Source: Triticum aestivum (taxonomy: Eukaryota > Streptophyta > Magnoliopsida > Poales > Poaceae). From it: 64,000 nt of DNA. This document shows positions 35,114 to 44,913 of the stretch, piece after piece. Under the pieces are notes generated by a model, which saw only the letters and a list, made by a program, of their open reading frames with translations, made no database searches and was not told the DNA's origin. Numbering within the stretch: position 1 is the first letter of the stretch; each line of letters starts with the position of its first letter. The stretch spans positions 26,732,473 to 26,796,472 of the forward strand of contig NC_057811.1 of NCBI RefSeq assembly GCF_018294505.1. The letters are read 5' to 3'. The position numbers and the translations under genes are program-made.

Positions 35114-36832
35114 TGTTGGGAATCGTAGCATAATTTTAAAATTTACCTACGTTCCCCAAGATACATCTATGGAATATACTAGCAATGAGGGGAAAGGAGT
35201 GCATCTACATACCCTTGTAGATCGCGAGCGGAAGCGTTCCAATGAACGTGGATGACGGAGTCGTACTCGCCGTGATCCAAATCACCGATGACCGAGTGCC
35301 GAACGGACGGCACCTCCGCGTTCAACACACGTACGGTGCAGCGACGTCTCCTCCTTCTTGATCCAGCAAGGGGGAAGGAGAGGTTGATGGAGATCCAGCA
35401 GCACGACGGCGTGGTGGTGGATGTAGCGGGATGCCGGCAGGGCTTCGCCGAGCTTATACGAGAGAGAGAGGTGTTGCAGGGGAAGAGGGAGGCGCCCAAG
35501 GCTGTCGAGTTGCTGCCCTCCCTCCCCCCCCCCTTTATATAGGCCCCCTGGGGGCACCGGCCCTGGAGATGGGATCTCAAGGGGGGGCGGCGGCCAAAGG
35601 GGGAAAGGGGTGCCTTGCCCCCCAAGGCAAGTGGGAAGCCCTCCCACCCTAGGGTTCCCAACCCTAGGCGCATGGGGGGAGGCCCATGGTGGGGCGCCCA
35701 GCCCACTAGGGGCTGGTTCCCTTCCCACTTCAGCCCATGGGGCCCTCCGGGATAGGTGGCCCCACCCGATGGACCCCCGGGACCCCTCCGGTGGTCCCGG
35801 TACAATACCGGTAACCCCCGAAACTTTCCCGGTGGCCGAAACTTGACTTCCTATATATAATTCTTCACCTCCGGACCATTCCGGAACTCCTCGTGATGTC
35901 CGGGATCTCATCCGGGACTCCGAACAACTTTCGGGTTTCTGCATACATATATCTCTACAACCCTAGCGTCACCGAACCTTAAGTGTGTAGACCCTACGGG
36001 TTCGGGAGACATGCAGACATGACCGAGACGCCTCTCTGGTCAATAACCAACAGCGGGATCTGGATACCCATGTTGGCTCCCACATGTTCCACGATGATCT
36101 CATCGGATGAACCACGATGCCGAGGATTCAATCAATCCCGTATACAATTCCCTTTGTCAATCGGCATGTCACTTGCCCGAGATTCGATCGTCGGTATCCC
36201 AATACCTTGTTCAATCTCGTTACCGGCAAGTCTCTTTACTCGTACCGCAATGCATGATCCCATGACTAACTCCTTAGTCACATAGAGCTCAATATGATGA
36301 TGCATTACCGAGTGGGCCCAGAGATACCTCTCCGTCATACGGAGTGACAAATCCCAGTCTCGATCCGTGCCAACCCAACAGATACTTTCGGAGATACCCG
36401 TAGTGCACCTTTATAGTCACCCAGTTACGTTGTGACGTTTGGCACACCCAAAGCACTCCTACGGTATCCGGGAGTTGCACGATCTCATGGTCTAAGGAAA
36501 AGATACTTGACATTGGAAAAGCTCTAGCAAATGAAACTACACGATCTTTTATGCTATGCTTAGGATTGGGTCTTGTCCATCACATCATTCTCCTAATGAT
36601 GTGATCTCGTTATCAATGACATACAATGTCCATAGTCAGGAAACCATGACTATCTGTTGATCAACGAGCTAGTCAACTAGAGGCTTACTAGGGACACGTT
36701 GTGGTCTATGTATTCACACATGTATTACGATTTCCGGACAATACAATTATAGCATGAACAATAGACAATTAACATGAACAAAGAAATATAATAATAACCA
36801 GTTATTATTGCCTCTAGGGCATATTTCCAACA
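35114..36832 (-). repeat. C1 5' LTR (1719 bp, complete)
   Basis: From TGTTGGGAATCGTAGC to CATATTTCCAACA on the plus strand. GC-rich open frames on both strands at 35179-35944 are LTR composition, not genes. A minus-strand TATA box lies at 35532-35543 next to a C-run. Confidence 0.93.
35532..35543 (-). promoter_or_regulatory. Putative TATA box of C1 LTR
   Basis: Reads CCTATATAAAGG on the minus strand, the position and form of the promoter TATA box in BARE1-type LTRs. Adjacent to an unstable C-tract. Confidence 0.55.
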
Positions 36833-37830
36833 TTTCGGTCTCTGTGTTCCGAGGCCATATCTGTTATATGCTAGGCTCGTCAATCTTAACCTGAGTATTC
36901 CGCGTGTGCAACTGTTTTGCACCCGTTGTATTTGAACGTAGAACCTATCACACCCGATCATCACGTGGTGTCTCCGCACGAAGAACTTTCGCAACGGTGC
37001 ATACACTGGGAGAACACTTATACTTTGATAATTTAGTGTGGGATCATCTTATAATGCTACCGTCAATCAAAGCAAGATAAGATGCATAAAAGATAAACAT
37101 CACATGCAATCAATATCAGTGATATGATATGGCCATCATCATCTTGTGCTTGTGATCTCCATCTCTGAAGCACCGTCATGATCACCATCGTCACCGGCGC
37201 GACACCTTGATCTCCATCGTAGCATCGTTGTCGTCTCGCCAATCTTATGCTTCTACGACTATCGCTACCGCTTAGTGATAAAGTAAAGCATTACAGGGCG
37301 ATTGCATTGCATACAATAAAGCGACAACCATATGGCTCCTGCCAGTTGCCGATAACTCGGTTACAAAACATGATCATCTCATACAATAAAATTTAGCATC
37401 ATGTCTTCACCATATGACATCACAACATGCCCTGCGAAAACAAGTTAGACGTCCTCTACTTTGTTGTTGCAAGTTTTACGTGGCTGCTACTGGGCTTGGC
37501 AAGAACCATTCTTACCTACGCATCAAAACCACAACAATAGTTTGTCAAGTTGGTGTTGTTTTAACCTTCGCAAGGACCGGGCGTAGCCACACTCAGTTCA
37601 ACTGAAGTTGGAGAAACTAACACCCGCCAGCCACCTCTGTGCAAAGCACGTCCGAAGAACCAGTCTCGCGTAAGCGTACGCGTAATGTCGGTCCGGGCCG
37701 CTTCATCCAACAATACCGCCGAACCAAAGTATGACATGCTGGTAAGCAGTATGACTTATATCGCCCACAACTCACTTGTGTTCTACTCGTGCATATAACA
37801 TCAACGCATAAAACCATGCTCGGATGCCAC
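36833..37830 (-). mobile_element. C2: leader remnant of a second copia
   Basis: Begins abruptly at the C1 LTR end (TTTCGGTCTCTGTGTTCCGA) and aligns through to the LTR with the C5 leader (60175-61175). C2 gag, pol and left LTR are absent. C1 probably inserted into this leader, after which a deletion removed the left side. Confidence 0.82.
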
Positions 37831-39566
37831 TGTTGGGTAGCGTGGTAATTTCAGAAAAATTCCTACGCACACGCAAGATCATGGTGATGCATAGCAACGA
37901 GAGTGGAGAGTGTTGTCCACGTACCCTCGTAGACCGAAAGCGGAAGCGTTAGCACAACGCGGTTGATGTAGTCGTACGTCTTCACGATCCGACCGATCAA
38001 GTACCGAACGCACGGCACCTCCGAGTTCAGCACACGTTCAGCCCGATGACGTCCCTCGAACTCCGATCCAACCGAGTGTTGAGGGAGAGTTTCGTCAGCA
38101 CGACGGCGTGGTAAAGATGATGATGTTCTACTGACGCAGGGCTTCGCCTAAGCACCGCTACAGTATTATCATGGTGGACTATGGTGGAGGGGGGCACCAC
38201 ACACGGCTAAAAGATCAAACGATCAATTGTTGTGTCTCTAGGGTGGCCCCCGCCCCCGTATATAGAGGATCAAGGGGGAGAAGTGCGGCCGGCCATGAGG
38301 GGCGCGCCAGGAGGTGTCCTACTCCCACCGGGAGTAGGACTCCCTCCCTTTTCCTTGTTGGACTAGGAGTGGAGGGGGAAAGAGGAGGGAGAGGGGAAGG
38401 AAAGGGGGGCGCCGCCCCCCTCTCCTTGTTCTATTCGGACTAGGGGGGGAGGGGCGCGCGGCCCTGCCCTGGCCGCCTCTCCTCTCTTCCACTAAGGCCC
38501 ACTATGGCCCATTAAGCCCCCGGGGGGTTCCGGTAACCTCCAGGTACTCCGGTAAAATTCTTATTTCACCCGGAACAGTTCCGATATCCAAACATAGGCT
38601 TCCAATATATCAATCTTCATGTCTCGACCATTCCGAGACTCCTCGTCATGTCCGTGATCACATCTGGGACTCCGAACAACCTTCGGTACATCAAAACATA
38701 TAAACTCATAATATAATTGTCATCGAAACTTTAAGCGTGCGGACCCTACGGGTTCTAGAACTATGTAGACATGACTGAGACACGTCTCCGGTCAATAACC
38801 AATAGCGGAACATGGATGCTCATATTGGCTCCCACATATTCTACGAAGATCTTTATCGGTCAGACCGCATAATCCCATACGTTGTTCCCTTTGTCATCGG
38901 TATGTTACTTGCCCGAGATTCGATCGTCGGTATCTCAATACCTAGTTCAATCTCGTTACCGGCAACTCTATTTACTTGTTCTGTAATACATCATCCCGCA
39001 ACAAACTCATTAGTTGCAATGCTTGCAAGGCTTAAGTGATGTGCATTACTCAGAGGGCCCAGAGATACCTCTCCGACAATCGGAGTGACAAATCCTAATC
39101 TCAAAATACGCCAACCCAACAAGTACCTTCGGAGACACCTGTAGAGCACCTTTATAATCACCCAGACGTTGTGACGTTTGGTAGCACACAAAGTGTTCCT
39201 CCGGTAAATGGGAGTTGCATAATCTCATAGTCATAGGGACATGTATAAGTCATGAAGAAAGCAATAGCAACATACTAAACGATCAAGTGCTAAGCTAACG
39301 GAATGGGTCAAGTCAATCACATCATTCTCCTAAGATGTGATCCCGTTAATCAAATGACAACTCATGTCTATGGCTAGGAAACTCAACCATCTTTGATTAA
39401 CGAGCTAGTCAAGTAGAGGCATACTAATGACACTATGTTTGTCTATGTATTCACACATGTATCAAGTTTCCGGTTAATACAATTATAGCATGAATAATAA
39501 ACATTTATCATGAAATAAGGAAATAAATAATAACTTTATTATTGCCTCTAGGGCATATTTCCTTCA
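37831..39566 (-). repeat. C2 5' LTR (1736 bp, complete)
   Basis: From TGTTGGGTAGCGTGG to CATATTTCCTTCA. Similar to the LTRs of C4 and C5 and less to C1. The reverse PBS (GGATGCCAC) sits just left of it. At 39567 the sequence returns to G1. Confidence 0.92.
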
Positions 39567-42364
39567 ATTCTGGAGCGTTGCCCCTGGCCAAAGTGCTGTG
39601 TCGATCCGCGACATTGCGACCTTCCGTCAAGCAAGATAATCAACAACACCCGCAAAACGAGATTCCAATCGGATTACATTCATGGCAGCCTCGTCATTAA
39701 CTGGAGAATGGATGGGGTCCAAGCTTGTCTCAACTCGCCCATTTTCTTCCTCGATGTTCCGGCAAAATTCTGCACGTATAATTCAAAGATGAGTCAGTGA
39801 TTGAATGTCGAGTCAACAGTAACGAGTCAATCGGGTCAAAGAGAATTCCTTCAAGCATGACAAACAACTTCTTGGCCAGACCTCCCAGATAATTCTCCAG
39901 GTCGTCCCTCCTGCGAGCAATGCCTTCCATCTTCTCGTTCAGATTGTTCTTGTCCTTCTTCAGGCGAGTCGCTTCCTTATTGGCTTCATCAAGGGCAGTT
40001 TTCAGCCTGGTGTTTTCTTCCTCCAGTTTGCTGACTGAAGCTAGTTTCTGTTCGGCGAGTGCAGTTTTCTCGTCGGCTGTTTTCTGTGCGGCCGCAAGAT
40101 CTTGGTCCTTCGCCAGAGCTTGATTCATTTTCTCTGAAAAGAAACAACGTTCGGTTCAGAAAAAGTAAAATAAGATCTGGTACAGAGACAAGTCAGTTGG
40201 CAAGCTTTCTCTTACCAGCAGCTTCATCCTTGGCCTTCTGCAGATTTGTCTTGGCCAGTTCCAGATCGTGGTTGAGCTAAATCTGTTTTTTCTCCAATTC
40301 AGCTAAACGAACTCCGAGTTCACAAGATTTCTGTAATCAAGGGACAGTCAATCGACAGATGGAAAGATTAGTTACTTCAGAACAATAGTTCAATAAATTC
40401 AAGCTGTTTTCAGACCGTAGTCGACTACCCGCAGTCAACCACGGTCTCGGGGACTACACCCAGTGGGTGCACTTAGCGTGCCATCACTGGTCCAGATTCC
40501 ACTCGACGTGGTCTGTCTAGGTTGAGTGTAAAAAAAAGTTGCTCTCAGACCATAGTCGACTGCCTGCAGTCGACCATGGTCTCGGGGACTACACCCAGTG
40601 GGTGCACTTAGCGTGCTCCCACTGGTTCAGGTTCCACCCGTCATGGTCCGTCTAGGTCGAGTGAGGAAATTTAGATTCTCAGACCACAGTCGACTGCCCG
40701 TAGTCAACTATGGTCTCGGGGACTACACCCATTGGGTGCACTCAGCGTGCCCCCACTGGTTCAAAGATTCAATTGACAACAACATAGTCAGCTCAAAGTG
40801 CAAGTTTGCTCAGTGGCAAATCAAAACACCCAGTGGGTGTACAGATGCGAAACGCAGACAGATGAAAAGATTCTTTGAAAGTAAGTTTTCAGGTACCATA
40901 TCCTAACAGGACAAGCCAAAAGAGTCAGTCTACAATCTGCTAGCCTGGACGTTGCTTTGGAGAGCGGAGCTGGCATCATAAGCAGCTTGGCTGGCTTCCC
41001 GCACCATCTTCATCTTATCGATCATAATTCCCGCCTGGCGTATAGCCTCTTTGGCAGCACCCACCTGGTCCTCTGGGACGTGATGTGCAGCAAAAAGTGA
41101 TGGTGGATCGGCGGGGGTCTGTGCGGCTGACGCTGAAGGCTGAGCACTCGACAGCGGTATGGCGAAGGAGACGAAAGTCCGATTGGCACCGCCGGCGTCC
41201 TGAATTACCGGTTCCGCCACCGGCGTCGACTGAGGCGTCTTGCCGGCGGACGTTTTCCTGTTTCTTCTCCCCAAGGGCCTCTGTGGCTCATCCTCGTCGT
41301 CGTCGGGGAGGTCAATGACGTTGAGAGGAGCTGTAAAAAGATCAGTCGCCAAAAGTTCATCCTCGATGGGTTATATCGCAGTTCAATCGACAAAGCAAAG
41401 ACAAGATCGCAAAGATTATACCTGGGTTGGAGGTGACCGCATCTTTCATGTCCTCGTCCTCGTTTTTGTAAGCAGAGGTCCCAGAGGTAGCGGCACTGCT
41501 AGTTTCAAGATCCGGTCGATCAAACCAAGGAAAAATAGACAACGCAGAATTCCGGGTAAAATTGAAGACAGAACACTTACGCAGAGGCAACAAGGATGTC
41601 GATTTTGATTCTGGGCAGCGCCTTTCGGGTCTTCTGTGGTACGACCTTGGACTGTTTCGGCGCCGGAGAAGATGTCCAAGGACGCTTTGACGACTGCGCA
41701 GTCTGAGTGGTTGCCTTGTCGCGGGCGCTTGCGGGATCGTGGGTGAGCTTGGATCGCCTTTCCCTACGGGGAGGTGAGTCAACCTCTTCCTCATCGCTCG
41801 GGTCGGAGCTCTCCTCGTCCCCTTCACCATCGGAATGCCACTCGCCGCTCTCGCCCCCGCTCGCCTCTCCCTCGGGGTCCTGCTCCTGCTCCCCGTTGGG
41901 CATCGAGTACATCTCAGTCAGGGCCTGGAAGACAACAATCAAGACAGAAGTCAGTCGGGTGACAGCAAATAGTTATTTGATAAATCGAGAAAACACTCGA
42001 CCATTCGGAGTCGTACCTTGTCTGTTTCATACGTGTTGTTGAGTGGAGGGATCCTCCTGGATCCCCTAGGGTTATCTTTGTTGCCAGTGATACCCCTCAG
42101 CCACCCCTCCAATGTAGCTTCATCGACTTCCTCTGGATGGATCCGAGTGGTGTCGTCAGTTCCCGAATACGTCCACATCGGATGGTCACGAGCTTGAAGT
42201 GATGTTATCAAATCCCGCAACAGTCGCGCGAGCGATACGTGGCGAAAAAGGTGGCGCAGAAATCGAGGCGGCCCTGCCTTATCCGGCCCGATTGTTGCGG
42301 CCTCCTCTGCCCCGCGCGCTTCCCAAAAATTCGAATCCCGCGAGATCCGCGGGCAACAGAGCAA
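39567..42364 (-). pseudogene. G1 antisense multi-exon gene, coiled coil, 3' end lost
   Basis: On the strand opposite to gag-pol, protein-like exons alternate with AT-richer introns at good splice sites. Exon 1 ends near 42020 (NNTYETDK, then gtacga). Exon 2 starts after ttccag at about 41929 (ALTEMYSMPNGEQEQDPEG, acidic, then PPRRERRSKL) and ends before gtaagtg at about 41580. Short acidic exon (YKNEDEDMKD). An exon after acag at about 41333 (PLNVIDLPDDDEDEPQRPLG), ending in a helical part. Coiled-coil exons at about 40330-40217 (with a TAG at 40277-40279) and 40135-39850 (KLASVSKLEEENTRLKTALD). A last exon at about 39773 runs into the C2 junction. Resembles the antisense genes of grass Tat elements. 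Function unknown. Confidence 0.75.
40411..40765. repeat. Three 134-bp repeats, each led by a hairpin, in an intron of the antisense gene
   Basis: Copies start at 40411, 40546 and 40680. Each opens with a near-perfect inverted repeat; in copy 2 the arms GACCATAGTCGACTG and CAGTCGACCATGGTC flank a 4-base loop with one mismatch. Next come TCTCGGGGACTACACCCAGT, GGGTGCACTTAGCGTGC and CCACTGGTTCAG. The third copy is shorter. Confidence 0.85.
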
Positions 42365-42564
42365 CTTGTCAGACGGAAGATTTTCTCCATATCAACGCTC
42401 GAAGCTTTTCAGTAAAAATTCACTCGACAAAAACAAGAATGGATCAAGGCGACTGAAAAAGAAGTTGTTGTCACCGTGTTGATTCGTCGATCCCAACCAG
42501 ACACTCCCAAAATGCAAGAGCTGAATCGGAAGTATTTTCAACTCCTTCTCCACTCAAACCCTGA
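42365..42564. other. G1 segment between antisense gene and PPT
   Basis: Short spacer with CACTCGAC-type motifs. On the minus strand it would be the promoter or 5' untranslated region of the antisense gene, but I see no firm TATA box. Confidence 0.4.
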
Positions 42565-42580
42565 ACCATTCGGGGGCTAA
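42565..42580 (+). other. G1 polypurine tract
   Basis: ACCATTCGGGGGCTAA immediately before the 3' LTR, with the G-rich core expected of plus-strand priming in plant gypsy elements. Confidence 0.65.
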
Positions 42581-43131
42581 TGATGAAGCCATGTACCTAG
42601 GATAGGGTCATAGGCCTGACCTAGACACCCTCCCCAAGGGCATCACCCTAAAGACAGAAGCATTCGAAGGGTACCATCATCCACTCGACCATGAGGCATT
42701 CCACTCGGAAGACTTGAAGTCATTCGACTATGGAGACTGTCACTCGACTGCGGGAAGATCTAAAGCCACTCCGCACTGCAACGGTCGGACATTACATCAT
42801 AGCTTTAATGGTCATTATGTCTCTTTATTACTAGCGTTACCAGTAACGCCCCCCTCTTGATGTGCATTGAACCCTGTGTAACGGAGGGGAGCTGGGGTCC
42901 TGGCGCACTCTATATAAAGCCACCCCCTCCTCTGGGACAAGGGTTCGCACCCCTGTAAACACACGCATACATAATCCAGTCGACCGCCTCCGGGCTCCGA
43001 GACGTAGGGCTGTTGCTTCTTCCGAGAAGGGCCTGAACTCGTAAAACTCGTGTGCACAACTTCGCCATAGCTAGGATCTTGCCTCTCCATACTTACCCCC
43101 CTATTCTACTGTCAGTCTTAGTACCACGACA
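42581..43131 (+). repeat. G1 3' LTR (551 bp)
   Basis: TGATGAAGCC to TACCACGACA, followed by the ACCGG TSD (43132-43136). TATA motif at 42910-42918. Confidence 0.93.
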
Positions 43132-43423
43132 ACCGGCGCGGCAGCCTTGGCCAGCCGCATTGATTCCCACGGGAACCGAGGCGATGAGGGCGACGAAGCG
43201 GCGTCTCGCTGACTTGACAGGACCGCAGCTCTTTGGCGCCAAAATCTCTCGCCCCGGCGCCCCCAGCGCGCCTGGTTCGGCCTGGGTCCGCCGGCGCCAG
43301 TTTCGGCCCAAACCGGCCAAAAACGGCCTCCTGGAGACGCGGCTGAGCCGATTTTTGAGCGCCGGTGCGAAAAAAACGCCTGGGAAGGACCTGTTGAAGG
43401 CGCTGCTGGAGATGCTCTAACAT
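43132..43423. mobile_element. D1 right part
   Basis: Continues D1 after the G1 insertion, starting with the second ACCGG. GC-rich, with GGCGCC/CCGGCGC motifs and overlapping open frames on both strands that I do not accept as genes. It ends CTGCTGGAGATGCTCTAA, whose reverse complement resembles the left edge at 20275. Confidence 0.5.
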
Positions 43424-43831
43424 CCAACTTAGATTATCTTGGCTGCTTCGTTTAGCTTAGTCGACAACTCAGCTGCCAGCGTCACGTTTCCGGGGCAAGA
43501 GATCTGTCGGACAGACAGTTGGGCTTTCCTGAGCCGGACATTCTTCTTTAGAATTTATTTATTATTATTTGGTTGACAGTAACCGCGTCCCTTTTGGTTT
43601 CGATACGCGAGCGTAATACTGCTGGAACCTCAAATCAGATTGTCCACTCATGATAGAAGCTCGCATAGTCTAAACCAGGACGCACAATGTCGCCATATGC
43701 AGTGCCAGTCACAAGACAACACGGTCCCTCGTACGTGATAGCGACCGCGATATGGATTGTGTGCACGTTTTTCATTGAAAGATTGGTTCATTGGCATGGT
43801 ACATATAACCATGAAAAATATATTGCTTATT
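43424..43831. other. Unclassified low-feature DNA
   Basis: No gene or known repeat recognised; balanced composition. It may be the oldest background sequence in the window or the interior of the element bounded by the distant inverted repeat. Confidence 0.4.
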
Positions 43832-44055
43832 TGGTTATGTCAATAACTCTGACCACAAGTTGCACCAAGGGTAAAATCATCCTTTCAGGTGTCATTTAAG
43901 ACCGTTAGTAGTATCCCTAAAAGAACCGTTAGTAGTAAAAATGGATGAATATGTCACAAAAGAAAGAAAATTTAGACATGATGTTAGATACGGAAGAAAA
44001 GTTTTTTTAGTATCAAATTGGGAAATAAAAATCCGGACAGTATTAAATAAGGATT
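43832..44055 (-). repeat. Right arm of the distant inverted repeat
   Basis: The reverse complement begins TCCTTATTTAATACTG and shares CATGTCTAAATTTTC, TTTTGTGACA, CTACTAACGG, CACCTGAAAGG and TTACCCTTGGTGC with 18693-18907, in the same order. CTACTAACGG occurs twice here because of a short local duplication (43909-43953). Confidence 0.6.
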
Positions 44056-44298
44056 TTTTTTCTATATTAAAATAGGTTTATAGGCACATGCAACAAGAGG
44101 CCATGCTACCCGATTGTGATTGTGGTTAGCCTGTGCAACCGAACCCACAATTGAACCCATATGGTACTGGTGGGTAGTTTCCTTTTCCCGTGAGATTGAA
44201 AGACGGGAAGTTTAGGTTAGCATCAAAGCAGGTGCATTAGTTTTGATGGCATCGGTGGGTAATTATTTAGACAACCGTCATGATTTAGTGGTTGTGGT
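44056..44298. other. Unclassified DNA
   Basis: Spacer between the inverted-repeat arm and the C3 LTR fragment. No feature seen. Confidence 0.4.
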
Positions 44299-44913
44299 TG
44301 TTGGGAAATGTAGTAGAAAATAATAAAAATCGCCCTACGAACGCCCAGGAACAATATGAAGATGCATATAGGGTTTGGATCAAAGATCGTTACCGACTCC
44401 GAAGTGCAGCAGAAGTAGACGAGTCGGTGTAGATCTTACTTGGAGTCCCTCGAACCGTTGACGACGATCCTACGAACCGCCCTCGAACGATCCCAACAGA
44501 AGACCGAAAGCACGGCATCTCTACTTGGCTGCAAGCGTACGGTCTTCATGATCCGGCAGTGCTTCGCCATGCAGAGCTAATCGTTGCTAGAGAATTAGAG
44601 GGAGGAGATTAGAACCACACTGGGCCTCTAATTATAAGGATTAGAGGAAGTAGTCCTAGCTCTAATTGGTCAACTAGGACCAACCAGAACTAGAACTAGA
44701 TGAACTAGAGGAGGCTCCAAAACTTGTATATCAATTGTGGCCAGTACCTCAAGTATATATAGGTTAGAGGAGAAGGGAGAGGCAGCCACCAAGAAGGGAA
44801 AGTGCCTCCTTGGGGCGCCGACCAAGAAGGAAGGAGATGGACTCCTCCCCTAGTAGGACCCCCCCCCCCCCACACACACACACACAGGGAAGAGGGCGGG
44901 GGGGAGGGGGGGC
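44299..44913 (-). mobile_element. C3: old copia LTR fragment broken by C4
   Basis: Starts TGTTGGGAAATGTAG and shares with the T1 LTR the series CCCAGGA, ATATGAAGATGCATA (T1 ATGGAGACTGCATA), GATCGTTACCGACTC and GCAGAAGTAGACGAGTC. It is therefore a diverged LTR start of the same broad copia group. It stops at 44913, where C4 begins. The last five bases (GGGGC) would be the C4 TSD, but the other side is outside the window. Confidence 0.7.
44860..44887. repeat. Poly-C plus (CA)n microsatellite
   Basis: An uninterrupted C-tract is followed directly by about eight CA repeats inside the C3 fragment, then by a G-rich stretch reaching the C4 LTR. Confidence 0.9.

Larger units (their letters stand above)
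28928..36832 (-). mobile_element. C1: BARE1/WIS/Angela-type copia, left LTR truncated
   Basis: Minus orientation. The right (5') LTR is complete (35114-36832). The left (3') LTR keeps only its inner 858 bp (28928-29785), lacking about 860 bp that match 35114-35974. The internal domain carries a nearly full-length but interrupted gag-pol. The left junction has a short AACCT-type overlap between the G1 array and the LTR, as expected for a deletion by illegitimate recombination. No TSD survives. Confidence 0.9.
21194..43131 (+). mobile_element. G1: Ty3-gypsy, Tat/Retand-type element with nested copia insertions
   Basis: LTRs at 21194-21743 and 42581-43131 both begin TGATGAAGCC and end TACCACGACA, flanked by a perfect 5-bp TSD, ACCGG. 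Internal order is PBS, gag, protease, RT, RNase H, a second RNase H, integrase, tandem repeats, antisense gene, PPT. The second RNase H between the gypsy RNase H and integrase, and the absence of a chromodomain, point to the Tat/Retand lineage; a Fatima-like family is my guess. I count about ten substitutions between the LTRs, so the insertion is fairly recent. Copia C1 and the C2 remnant occupy 28928-39566. Confidence 0.92.

Noticed and set aside
35179..35944. 208- and 220-codon minus-strand frames
   Set aside because: Both overlap inside the C1 LTR in different frames and contain Pro/Gly-rich translation of the C/G tracts. Not genes.
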